A stretch of DNA of 64,000 nucleotides from Phoronis australis. Its lineage: Eukaryota; Phoronida; Phoronidae. Positions 37,701 through 49,800 of this stretch are shown piece by piece. Position 1 is the first letter of the stretch. The number at the start of each line of letters is the position of its first letter. The translations under genes and the position numbers were made by a program. Location: positions 1-64,000 of the forward strand of contig NMRA01000138.1 in assembly GCA_002633005.1 (NCBI GenBank), read 5' to 3'. The notes beneath the pieces were generated by a model. It had not been told where the DNA came from and did no database searches. It was given only the letters and a program-made list of their open reading frames with translations.

Positions 37701-40700
37701 CTGTATACAGGTTTCATAACGTAACATGAGAATCTGAACCAAAATCAAACACAAATACTGAGTAAACTAATTGCAAGTCTGTTATTAGTTTCAATGATGA
37801 AAATGATAATGTGTCAGAGTTGGTTCTGATACTGTCTGCTGCCAGCGTACCTCAAGATCATACTATGCATTAGAAAACAACTTTGAATGTCCAACAAAGA
37901 GTTCCTTACCGTTCCTTTACGATCCTCAGCAAATTCTTCATCCACCAAACTTCCAATACCAAACTCTTCATCCATCTGGTCTAGCAACTTTGCCTGGACA
38001 TAAGGAAGGTGAAACAGTTGGTGCAAGACATTCTGTGTGAGTTTTAAAACCCACAATAAAGAGTGAACTAAAGTATGCTCACATTCCCCAAAACACAAGA
38101 ACAACATAAAATTTCTAATTACAATTTTCTGCTTTCGTAGGAAACAAGTTTGTAATTAGAATAGCTTTATGTGATCAGCTGCAATTTTGAAGTCTGAAGA
38201 CAGGGAAAGCAAGAATTTACTACGTGAACCAATTATCAAAGTAGTCATTCTCGATTCCATTTCTATGTGTTTCTTGAAAGGTTTGTGATATCTACACATA
38301 ACTTGTTATATTTTAAGAAGAAACTGTCAATAGTACAATTTGTGAAAGTCATGGAAGCACAACCAGTCTGCTAATAGAATGCGCTAGCTACTAGTAACTA
38401 CTTCTTTCGTCAACAGGGTGCACTGAAAATTCATCTTACAAATTCCCATGTCATAATTTAAGAACCCAACTAAGCACTGATCATTTCTCTCTTCTTTATC
38501 ATTCTCTTCACCCATGTCAACCAGTCAGGCTACCCATTGTTCAGTACCAACATCCTCTCTCTCACTCGCATGTTCTTATAGTTCACCCATCTGTAAACAG
38601 AGTGTGTTACCTACAATCTGTTCAACCATTTTCCCCCAAATTCTTTATCAAAGCCAATTAGTCATGCTCTCCCTCATTCTCATCATCCTGTAACTCACCC
38701 ATCTGCCAACAGAGGGTGCTAACCGTCGTATGCATAGCACTTTTAATCTCCATTCTCCACAGTCTCTAAACCCAGGCAAATAATTCATCATCTACCTCAC
38801 TTTCACAACTTATCAATCAACCAATGGAGTGAGCTCAGTCATTTTCTTCTCCCTTTCCTTCATAGTTTCTTCACCCAGGCGAGTGAATCAAGCTCTTCTC
38901 ACTTTTACAACTAATCAATCTGCCAATAGAGTGCGCTACCTACCCTCTATCAGGGCTTGTAATGACAAGAGAGAGGAATTTTTTTCTAGGTATCATTCTA
39001 CAAACAAATAGGCTTGTGATATACAAATATTTATTGTGTTGTAAAATATAACAGCAAGAAAAGTTTTTAATGGATCAAGTCAAAATAATGATATGAAAGA
39101 GACACAAAAAAGGTAATTTGAAATTGAAACCAAAAGAAAAAACCTCTTAAAAGAGGAAGATTAAGAACTGCTCTGCACTGCCTTTTTATCTTTCTCCTTC
39201 AATCTCACTTTATCCAGCCGACCAGTATTTCATCCACTCCCTCACTCTCATAACTCATCCGTACGTTAATAGAGTGCGCTAATTACCCTATGTTGTGCAT
39301 TTTTCTTCTTTTTCACCTTCTTCTTCACTTTCTTCAACCATGCTAATGTCTCACCCCCACTCTCATAACTCATCCATCTGCCAACAGAGTGTGCTACCAA
39401 CCCTCTTTCCTACCTTTTTCTTCTCTTTCTCCTACTTCCCCAGGTTCTTCACCCATGCTATTGTTTCATCCTTCCCTACACTCTCATAACTCACCTATCT
39501 GCCAACAGAGTGTGCTACTTACCCTCTGTTCTGCCTTCTTCTTTTCTTTCTCCTTCTTCCTCAGTTTCTTCACCCAGGCCAGTGTGTCATCCTCCCCCTC
39601 ACTCTCACTGTCTGCCAGAGTTTTCACTTTACTGTCAACACATAATAAGTAAACATAAGGTTAAGTGATAAAAGGAATTTAAACCAGTTGGTTTTCATAC
39701 TGTTTCAACACATTTGTTCCACCTTACAGACTTTCACGTTCTGACATACACTTGGATTTTTACACTTTTTGTTTGCAGTAAAGATCAGTAGCTGCCCTGT
39801 GCATTGGTGTAGTACAGTGTTATCCCCACATGAGCTGCACACTGGTACTCAAACAGAGGTAAATATTGCTGTTGATCAAGAATATGTAGGTAGAATACCG
39901 ACAACAAAACAACCAATTTCCAGGAACTTGGGCACAAACACAGCCTTACTTTCGTACATATTTATTACAATGCACACATCAATAAAAATATCTTTGAAAT
40001 ATTGAGACTGGGTCACAGAGACTCATCTAGGATTTGAAAAGTAGCATTAGGCAGGGATTCAACTTTTGGATATAAACTCTCAAGAAACAGGTCCCAGAAA
40101 ATTTTCAGTGGTAAAACAACATATGCAACAGTGTTGATTCACACATTATTATTTTTCAGATGCAATCTCGTGTTGCAGCACCCACAGCAGTAACTGCCAG
40201 TCTGCCTGACAACCCTCCAGACAGCAGAGAGCAAGTACATAACTCATGAAGAAAAGAGCAACATAAGAAGAAAGGCACAAGAATGAAAACACTGTCTAAC
40301 GCCTTGTGGATGAAATCACAACCAATTTGTTTTGTTGTTCAGTAACTGTTCAGTGACTGACATCTTCTCAACTTCTCAGCAAACGGAGCCTGCTGACAAA
40401 CTGATATGAGTCTCACGGGCAGTTTTGACTTGATTAATATATAACTTACCCCAGCTTCATATTATTCAAGCGTTTCTGCTTCATTTGGGCCATTTTTTCT
40501 TTCAACTCTTCTCGCTTCTTGATGTCCGCTAAGTTCTCAGCAGGTTTATGGACATCATCTTTGAGGGATTCTTTTTCTTCTAAAATTGACAGGTGAAATT
40601 TTATCATCTTTGCACAATGAAAAAGTAATCATTAAAAAATTGAAGTACCTGTTACATTTAGTTATTCATAGCTAGAAATGCATTTTCATAGGGAAAACGT

Positions 40701-43272
40701 CTTTCCCTTAAATAAAGACAAGCTTCATTGACTGACGTCAAAACATTGTCCTAAAACAGGTAAGTCACCCAGAACAAAGTGAATGCATCACTGCACATAT
40801 GGCCTGGTAGATTCCTTCATCAAACATGTATACATCATAACTGACAGGAAACAGCCACATAGAATACAAGACTGCCTAGACGTGATCTTAATACATTCCA
40901 AAGGTTGGAAGTGTCATGTGATCCTATCAAGAATACACTGACTGCACTCATAGTTTCCACGAGAACTTGGCTGGTTTTCAACATTAAGAGCACGTTACAT
41001 TCCCCTGAAGACTTATTAAAGATTGTCTTTTTTGCAATTTGGTTATTGCATTATGTAATAATTATAATATAGATTGTACTTTTTGCATTTATTGAATTTT
41101 CAATACACGTCGCTGATTTGAACCACAGGGTGAAAAAAGGACATTCTTTTCTTCACCTAAACGTAGTGGACTAAGGTTTTCTGCTAAAATCAGGGAAATT
41201 CACTATTTTCTGTATTTGAACATTACTTCCAAAAATGGAAACATTCGCTTACCCTTTACAGAGGGGTAGTTGTTGACTTCTAGAGGAGACAGTCCTAGCT
41301 TTGCTCGAAGCTTACTACAAGCAAACAACATTTAAAGTTGAAACAAACAACAGTGGATAGGATAAGACACTCTTAATGGAAAAGGGACAAATTGCTAATT
41401 TGGAAAACAAATATTGGCAGGCTATATATATGGTTTAAATTAAATTTTTAGTATCTGATTTTGACACTGTGTTTCACAAGTGACATAAAGAAAATTAAAA
41501 ACAAAACTGTTCAAATCTACAATAAAAGTAATAAGAATTCAATAATTTTCCTCAATTATCTAGCTCTACTCTCTCATTAACTGTTTCTACGGTAACTTAA
41601 AATAAAAAACAATGGCCGAAGCTCACTTCTAAGACACAATAGGATAAAGAACTGCATCATTTGTGGAACAGAACATAAGCTTAAAGTTACACAAATATGC
41701 GCCTTACTTTGTTTCTTCAATGCTGAGTTCCATGTCTCCACCTGCTGACTTTGGCTGAGGAGGAGATTCTGCAAAATTGAATGGAAAAATAAATTCACTG
41801 AACTAGGTACTAAACTTGTGTTTGCATAACAGATCATTTAACTCTTTGAAGCCAAACAATTATCCCTGTAATGATCAAGAATTTGTGAACTCTAATACTT
41901 ACAATATTGTAGAACCACACTATAAGCAGTATCTTACCACCTGCTGTAATCTTAAAAACACCACAAAATCGCTCTCTCTCATTACATAACAAATACTGTT
42001 GAATTGAGATAAATGCAACAAACAATGAATTGTAATCAAGTAACTGTTGTGTACCTTTGAAAAATGACAACAAACATCAAGGATCAAGTAAAAGTTTTTG
42101 ACAATTTTACTATAATGCATTGCTTTAACTCTAAGACAGAAATAAACTATTGTGAAAATACTCCTACAGTTTTCTTTTTGGCTAGTTGAACAGTTAATGT
42201 CTAAAGATAATTTAGAAGATTAAGCAAATACCATCATGTTCTCTTTTTGTTTTCACATCGTCATCAAAATCATCAAGTACATCATTATCATGACGTCTCC
42301 TTTTCTCGTCTCGAGACCGATGTTTCCGCTCTCTCTCTTTTGATCTGAAATAGTTTCAGAGATGTCATAGGTCACATTTCTCATCATACATATTGCATTT
42401 ACCTTTCACACAAACAGTCGTAGAATTTTACTATTACTATGTGACAGTGACCACCATCTCTAACTGGCTCGGTAGGGACGGTATAGCTCCTATGAGGTTT
42501 ATATGCTGGAAGCTTTTCGGTGAATTATGTCTCACACTGACTAAAGGATCAAATTCATGTTGTTATAAATACCTATTGCACATGGATGGACACCTTAGGA
42601 GACCGTCGATGTCTTCAAAACCTTTGAACTCAAACAAATATTCCAGTTATCAAACTTTTTCTTCGAGCAGCCCTTTATTCAGTTCCCAAAATTGAAAACT
42701 GACCATTTTTAACACTGCGCGCAAGCAGGTGGTATGACGTCATATCCCCTGCTCGAAGAGAAAGTTTAATAATGGAAGTATATGTTCCGAGTTGGAAGGA
42801 ATTAAAGACATCGACGGCCTCCTAAGGTGTCCACCTATTCTCAAAAGATATATACAACGTGACCCTGATGTTTTAGTTAGTGTTAGGCATAATTCACCAC
42901 AAACTTCCAGCATATGAAGCTCCTATAGGGGCCACACGGTCTCTACTGTGCCACTGTGGAGTACTGAGCCAGCTAGAGATGGTGGTCACTGTCTTCTATG
43001 TATTAGCTAGAGGATTCAGAAACTTATCCATGAGGCTAAGGTTTTTTTGTCAGATTGCATACAATAACCCCGAGATCACATAGAGGGAGTGTCGCCAAAC
43101 GTTTTGGCACAGTAACAAGATGATACCGACACTGACAAAGGTCGCTAAGAGTGTTTCTTGACGAGATTCAATTCGCCAGTTTTCACCTGGATCGACTGCG
43201 AGATCTGTCTTTATGCTTATGTTTGCGCCGATGTTCTCGATCTTTATCCTTGTGCTTTTTAGACGAACCCAT
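28565..43272 (-). CDS. SART1: SART1/Snu66, U4/U6.U5 tri-snRNP-associated splicing factor, 20 exons
   Basis: Tri-snRNP protein needed for assembly of the active spliceosome (established for SART1/Snu66). Exons, 5' to 3': 43272-43187, 42344-42232, 41768-41708, 41314-41253, 40579-40450, 39631-39523, 37993-37910, 37576-37480, 36865-36726, 36251-36179, 34995-34922, 34477-34418, 33935-33817, 33380-33268, 32826-32696, 32152-31982, 31626-31519, about 31040-30859, 30052-29824, 28825-28565. Phases agree throughout and give 800 residues; human SART1 is also 800. Seen: an N-terminal Lys/Arg/Ser-rich tract ([20 protein letters not shown]), [87 protein letters not shown] and [13 protein letters not shown]. 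The acceptor near 31040 is uncertain (31028 also fits phase). The C-terminus is extended by a tandem duplication. Confidence 0.93.
35166..35276 (+). repeat. 37-bp tandem repeat, three copies
   Basis: Three essentially identical 37-bp units (ttgaacgtacagatacaact, then gggttctgtatgtgtgg) in the SART1 intron between exons 10 and 11. Near-identity implies a recent expansion. Confidence 0.95.
35301..35388 (+). repeat. 44-bp tandem duplication
   Basis: Two identical 44-bp copies starting cataactatctgcttatcat, 24 bp after the 37-bp array and unrelated to it in sequence. Confidence 0.93.
35620..36070 (+). repeat. Interspersed repeat family X, copy 2
   Basis: Same family and orientation as 19040-19560, in a SART1 intron. 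Shared segments include gcccctca(c/t)gc(a/t)aaag, (a)acattgtatctgaaagttt and atcagccgtttctgag. Confidence 0.6.
38470..39520 (-). repeat. Degenerating tandem copies of SART1 exon 6 with its 5' splice-site flank
   Basis: Downstream of the intact exon 6 (39631-39523) in SART1's direction, the exon plus flanking intron recurs at a spacing of about 110-125 bp. The landmark 'gccaacagagtgtgctac' and variants lie near 39501, 39379, 39266, 38932, 38815, 38705 and 38592, each beside a T/C-rich stretch that is the reverse of the Lys/Glu-rich coding block. The nearest copy still encodes an AWVKNL-like peptide but has an in-frame stop; farther copies are more decayed. Unrelated sequence interrupts the series at about 38960-39180. 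Confidence 0.82.
42444..42992. mobile_element. Foldback (long inverted-repeat) element in SART1 intron 1
   Basis: The left arm from acagtgaccaccatctctaa (42444) pairs, with substitutions and an extra ~25 bp in the right arm, with the right arm ending tagagatggtggtcactgt (42992). Each arm is about 240 bp and the inner ends are cttcgagcag and ctgctcgaag. The central part of about 85 bp carries a perfect TGACGTCA palindrome at 42735-42742. No transposase is seen, so it is non-autonomous. Open frames in the arms are incidental. Confidence 0.82.
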
Positions 43273-43875
43273 TTCGTGCTTGTGCTTTTTCACTATTTGA
43301 AACTAAAGTACTACACGCGATAAAAATACGCCAAACGAATTAGCACAGAACTTTGCGAAGCACAATCGTTGAAGATGGCGCTGTAAAAGGAAGCTGACTC
43401 AAAAAGTACTTTTCGATATTTGCAACAGCATTGATAATGTTTGGTTTGTGTTGATGAAAAATTCATTATTAAAACTAAAAATCGATAAAAAGTGTTTTCA
43501 CTTCTGTTTTCAGTTTATCAGTTAATACATTCGAATGGCTTTTGTCTACCGTATTTCCTTATAAACATGCTTGTGTTTCAAAAGGGTGATTAATTTTTCT
43601 AAAACCAAAAACTAAAGTAGAGTAAAAGTTAGATAGCGAAATTTATGACATCAAAATGCATTTAAATTGTAAACAGGTGTTATATTTGTGTTGGATAACA
43701 ATAGTGGCGTTTATTTTCGAAAACATGGTACAGAACATGACCTTTTCTAAATGGGTCACAAGCTTGGTCGCATGACTATTGAAGTCGTGTTTCCCCGAGA
43801 GCGAAGTCGAACTTGCCCGGTGGGCTTGTAAGTGTTAGTCAAAGTAAAAGTTAGAGCCATGATTTTTATGTTATC
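43273..43875. promoter_or_regulatory. Shared (bidirectional) promoter region of SART1 and the Rab gene
   Basis: The two start codons are divergent and 603 bp apart, so both promoters must lie here or in 5' UTRs overlapping it. AAGATGGCGCT at 43372-43382 matches the YY1 core (AANATGGCG) 100 bp upstream of the SART1 ATG, a usual position for YY1 near housekeeping start sites; an AGGAAG (ETS-like) follows at about 43388. No TATA box was convincingly placed. Transcription start sites are not visible. Confidence 0.65.
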
Positions 43876-43879
43876 ATGA
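43859..43879 (+). promoter_or_regulatory. Minimal upstream ORF overlapping the Rab start codon
   Basis: ATG at 43859 opens a six-codon frame that ends in TGA at 43877-43879. The Rab ATG at 43876-43878 overlaps that stop (ATGA). If the mRNA includes 43859, initiation there would end exactly at the main start. Confidence 0.55.
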
Positions 43880-46800
43880 AGTCGCTGGAGGCTAAAGTGG
43901 TTGTCCTTGGTGCGCAAGGTAAGAATGGTTCTTTGATTTCGTCATAACTCAAGAACTAGAAAAACAGTGTGTACTTTTCTTGAGAATGCAGCCTGAAGCC
44001 ACGGCTTCAATAATGAAGGGCTTGTGAGGCCGCGTTCACATTAATCCCTACTGTGCAGAGGATGTGCAAATAGCACGAAGCCATACGTGACAATAGCGTT
44101 CAAGGAGACAAGTGCTTAGTTAAAGTCATGTAACAGTATGCTTCTACAGCTGACTTGAATACAAGCTTTAGAAATGAACACGGCTAAAGGCTCTTCAGAC
44201 TTAGTTATATTTTCCTAAGAATTTTTAATAGCTTCAGTAACTCTCAATTTTTACAATCAAGTAGTTAAAGTTAGTAGCCTCAAACTACAGATTTCCATGA
44301 AATCTTACTGAAGTGATGTATTTTATTTTACTTAAGTTATTTAACATGTTTTCTGGTCGAAAAGATCTGAGTAGGGTTCAATGAATGGTCGGTCCTCGCG
44401 CTAGTTGAGGAAGAGTTTTTGTGTGATTATTGCCTTGTATTATCAATGAGAGCACGTGATTCTTGGTATCTTTTTCACGCTGCTAGACAGCTATCTGATG
44501 TTATGCCATGATTGTCAGCTTGATAATTAAAATATACCCTCTCATCTCCTGTTACTACTCGACTATTCTCATTTTCACAAATACATTGCGCCCATTTGGA
44601 ACCCACATAATTTGTAAATATGTAAATATTAGTCATACATTGCTGGAACTGGCAGAAAAGACATGCAGATTTTAAAGAAAGTTTACTTCAAAGTAATAAG
44701 AAGTTTATTTTAATTGTCCAAATGGGGTACTAGTAACTAGGGATATAAGTTAATTGTTCTTGTTGTTACAAACACTAGCAATGATTGCATAATCGAAGTG
44801 TCAAAGATTTTGTGCCTCGGAAGGGCATACGTACATTGTAAAATTTGCACTTGTACTAAAAAATCCTGGAGGTACTCCTTAAAGGAGGTGCACAAGAGGT
44901 GCCATCCAAAAGGATAATTTTTTCACAACCAGTTTCCCTATCATGAATGGGTCCCCTTCCAACAAAGCTCCAAACAAAAGAGTTGGGAGGTGCAGTCGTC
45001 TACCAAAATTGCTGACCCCTATTGCAGTTGCCAGGTCTGAGAATAAATAGTGATGCCTATTACGAGTAGAAAGACGGCTTATTGGAGCCCATGTGGGTCC
45101 TGCAAAACTTGCTTCAAAAAAGCACCATCTATTGACAGTTTTTGGTGCACGCCTGCAGGCACCTCGTCTATATGAGTGACCCCTTGAGCAAAGTGTTCAC
45201 TTTGGGAATTTGTTCTCCACAGTTAGGTTCTCTTTTCCCAACTGTACAAATCTAGACTGATGGGTACTTAAATTTGTTAGGAATGATGCACTCATTTTAG
45301 ACAACATAGCATCTGTTCTTGTACTATTCCAGGCTTATGGGTTAAAAATGAAGATGTCCAAGAAACCCATTTAGGATTGTGGAATAAACCCCAGAAGGAT
45401 GGTGCTTCTGGTGTTAAAACTATGCGAGGGAGAATTTTCTGGTGACTACAAGAGTGTAAAATTTTCTTGGAAGCATGTTACAAATGGGTCCCCTTTTTTA
45501 AGTACATTCTCTAATTGGGTGGGTATCCTAATTTTCTGATTGAAACCCGTCAAAAATATTACTCAAACCCCCTGGATGAAATTGTGCCGTGTATCAAAAA
45601 GGCCCTTAAATATAAGCTCAGGTTCTTGTTTGTGTATTTTGCAAATCTTTTGCTGGCTGAACTTTTTACTAAGAGTTGTATTTTACATGTTTTTGTACAG
45701 GAGTTGGTAAAACCAGTGTGGTTGTGCGATACGTTGCCAAGACTTTCCAACACCATGTCAGTCCAACTATTGGCGCTTCATTTTTCACATGTAAAGTGTA
45801 AGTATGCATTGTACTAGGTTGGAGGACCCCATGTGCCAACATTGAAATATTTACCCAGACAATGTCAGTGAGTTTCTGAGAGAAAGCGTCACTGTTTTGG
45901 CCTTTGTTGTGCCACAAATGTTAGCAAAGCTGTATAAATATATGTCTGGTTGTATTGTGACAAGTACTCTTTCATGCAGCTAGCTGACTGGCTATACCCT
46001 ATACCCAAATGCAGGCTTCAGTGCATTTTTTAGCAATGAATGGTGTTAAAATTGGACAATGCATAAATAATTGTCTTGAATTGACAGTATCTCTCCAAAA
46101 GGTAATTTAGAAGAAATTCCTATGCAGTTCTGTGGGCTATTAGGGCGATATTAATCTGACCATTGATGTTTCTTGTCTGCAAAGCCTTGGTGTTTAAAGT
46201 GCATTTTGGGAAAACTTATAAGCCTCTGAAAATAACAGTTTTGACTCCAAACATAATTCTTGCATACAATTTTTCTGAATGTAGGCAGATGGGCTGGTCC
46301 TATTTTTAGAAATTCCCTGTTCATCTTAAACTAACAGCATCGTATTAAAATGGTATTTTAATAAGCTCTTCTGGTACTGTTTACCTGTGCTAAAGGCTGT
46401 GTTACTGTGTTTATCCATTAACTTATTGTTTTCTGCATCTATATTCACAATTTATGTGAACCATTCATTAAAAACATCATCTTAAATTGATCATATAAAT
46501 AAAAAAATAATAATTTCAGGTATGTTCATCGTTATTTAATGATAGCCATGCAACAATTTGGAGTGATGACAGCAAAATGTAGAAAATGTAATTTCAGTAA
46601 TTTTCTGGTCTTGTTGGTCAGTTATTCGTGTAGATTGTCAATCTGGACTTGAAGATCAACACATGAACATACTCTTAGTCATATGCTACCAAGACTCTCA
46701 CGAGATATGTGGTTCTGACTGATCTCCTGGTGCAAGTTGCACATCTGTTAGATATGTTATCTTTGCATTGTTTTCCCTGATAACAGTCTGTAGCTGGGCA

Positions 46801-49800
46801 GTATTTTAGCTTCACTTCACATACACTAACAGTATCGTTGATACATGAAATTTCTTTTTCCGGGTAGTTTATCCAAAATGTTTGAGATAAAGTCATTGTT
46901 TTATTGAGGATTGATTGGTAGCTTACATTTCCAAATGTTTATATGTAAAAAATAATTGTAGGTGATCTGGTACATGTTGAACCGGACGTGTGCAGGCTGC
47001 TCAGTGCTCAGGTGGGCACATTGTACTGATCACCTGGAACCATTTTGATGATTTATTGATATATAGTTAGAACAGAGCTGAGGAGTTAGAGTCCTGACTG
47101 GATCTAGCAGTGTACCCCCAGTGGGGCTCGAATCCACGACCTTGAGTAAGAGAGTGATACTTATCCCACTAGGTCACAATGCCTCCTCTAATCTAAATGT
47201 TTGTCACTCACTGACTCAAGTTTTGTTTTATGGTAGGGTACAGAATGTCCACCATTGTGTCTTGACAGTTATGCAAACAATCAAAGTTGAGTATAATCTA
47301 CACCTTATAATACTCTGTTGTCTTATGATCTGTACATTTTGTTTATTTTCAAACTGTTAATATTCAAAACAGTGTAAGAAGCATTTGAAAATCACGATTT
47401 GATTAATTATTTTTGTCTAAAATTCATTTTTTTAAATTAGTGATATGGATGACTTTTAAATTTATTTTGTCCTATGTTAAGGGGATTTAATTGTTTCTGT
47501 GCTGTGTTAAGAGTTGTATGTGAAAATCATTTTCTTGAACAAGATGATAAAGTGTTACGACAGGGCATGAGTGGACAATTAAGTGTCACCAAAATACAAA
47601 ATTCCAATAGTGAATTTAATTGTTGGTCATGATTGTTAGAATTTGTGGTAACTGATAGGAAATGTGAAGGCGGTATTTTGCACATGACCAAGGAAATCAC
47701 ATGAAAATAGAGTATGCATTTATTGGTTTTTGATGATTTTAGGCTTGGCACTCTTCATAATTCTTACTTTGTGTGGATTATTCATGTGATACTCACAGCT
47801 TTCCAAGGCATTAAATAAATGTGTGTGGTTAACTTTGAAAATCAACGCGCATACTGAGTACCGTTAGAATGGTTTTTACTTATAGTGTCTTTACACATTC
47901 ACTAGAATACCACCCTCACTTCAAGTCTCTAACCTGCTAGTATGCCCCCCTAATTTGTGCAGATAGTGAGGGCTTCTTATCCCTTGTAAGTACTGATGTC
48001 TTTGTGAGCACCCATCTACAAAGAAGCTCAGCTCCAAAAACACTTTCAGAAGGGTGCTGTAAAGATTGCAAAGTTTGCTCCGGAAACGATACTCGTTTCT
48101 GTTGTGTTGTTAACTTCTGAAAACCTCTTATGGGATTAGGAAGTCTTGAGAGTGAAGTACGGCTGAGAGAGTAACGGTTTGAGATGAGTACTGCACAGAC
48201 AGCTTTGCAGTTCACTGAGATTTATACAGAAGGTTACTGATCTGTGGTTTGTTTGATGTCTGTTCACAAACCCTATTAACCAACCCTAATTTTCCCCTGC
48301 AATAATTTTCCGTTCATTTTATGCTTAGATACAAAACATATACTTAGGTTTTGAGTGAAATGGTTCTCTGTCTCTGCAGATCCAGGATTTTGTCCAGGAA
48401 GTTGGACAATATACCAATTAAGCGTTTGCTTGAAATTCCTCCTTTACAATAATGTGCTAGAGATTCACCAGTGAACGTCCATGTGTCCACTGTGTTCATC
48501 ACTGGGGAGTTAACAGTTAACATGATTTTTACTATTCAAAAGTTTGGAAAGCAGGACGTATCGGTCAATTAGTTCGCCACCAAAACATCACAGGTCTTGT
48601 GATCTGTTCAGACTGCCCTTTGTGTGGCTTGGAAGCTGAGTCTCCCTGACACTTAGTGGAAATTTGCCCTGTTTCTCAGGGTCTTTGCTATCTCAGTTCT
48701 GGTAGGTGGACATGTAACGTGCCTAATAGACATTGTCAGATCATGTAGGTTTTTTCTAATTTCCTAAAAAAAACGAGAATATTAGGAGACTTTATTCACG
48801 AGGAACCTCATGCCGAGGAATCCCCTTGAGTTCTAATCAGCTGATTAGTGCAATAGTCCCAATTCGGTGTCTAAGCAAGCCTAGTGCACAGCAGAAGGCA
48901 CCAGTCACCTGCCTATTTTTTATTTGGTAGGATAGTGCTGTAGTTTTCTAATAACAAAAATCACATGAGGAACTTGCGTGTCTCAGAAGTCCATCACAAG
49001 GGGATTATTGCTATTTTAATGAGTATGCAAATGTACCCTTTTCCCACACCTTTCCCCAAAAGTATACAAAAATGTTGGCTGACATTTAGTTTCATTGTAT
49101 GATTAGGACAGATTATGGGGTTAAAACCAGCATTGGGAGTCAATAAGCCAGAATATTGAACGCTACTATGGTAATGCCTGTAAGATAATTCTTCTTTAAG
49201 AGTTTATGTATGGACTTGTTTTTCACTGTGGATAGCTGCCCTTTTTCCTCAGTTGCCAGCTGCTGATCCATGTGTTATATCAACAGGCCATGTTTATTAT
49301 GCAACATCTTGACATTTGTGGTTTTTCTTATGTTACATTATCCCTTACAGTGGTTTAGGTTGCATGTTTCTGGTGGCTGGTATGTAATGTGTAGTTCCTT
49401 ACTAGATAGGCTTGTAGCTCCATCTTTATTCTGATTCTTAGACGGATGAATGCAGAATGAGGTTATTGTTTCAACCTAAAGTACTTTGCAAGTATCATCT
49501 TGTTGATATTCTGAGTACAGTATAGTGTAGCTTTGATCTGTAGTTTTCAAGCACTGTTTCATCTAGTTTTCATTTTCCTAATTCCTCCGTAGTATTTTAG
49601 CTCTTTGTTCATGCTGCCTGCTAGTGTGATAATGTTTGTCACCAGATGTCACTGTTAGTCAGGTTATTTTCCATGTATGTCTGTTTCTTCTCATTTTCTT
49701 ACTTACATTTATATTTTTCATTGTCTCCCTTCAGGAACCACTTCTATGATGACTAAGCGGCTTGTCCACGATCAGGGTATAATTGCAATTACAGTCATGT

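Noticed and set aside
42393-43083. Coding exon in open frames around the foldback element
   Set aside because: The frames lie within inverted-repeat arms, the translation has no recognisable motif, and SART1 exons 1 and 2 join in phase without them.
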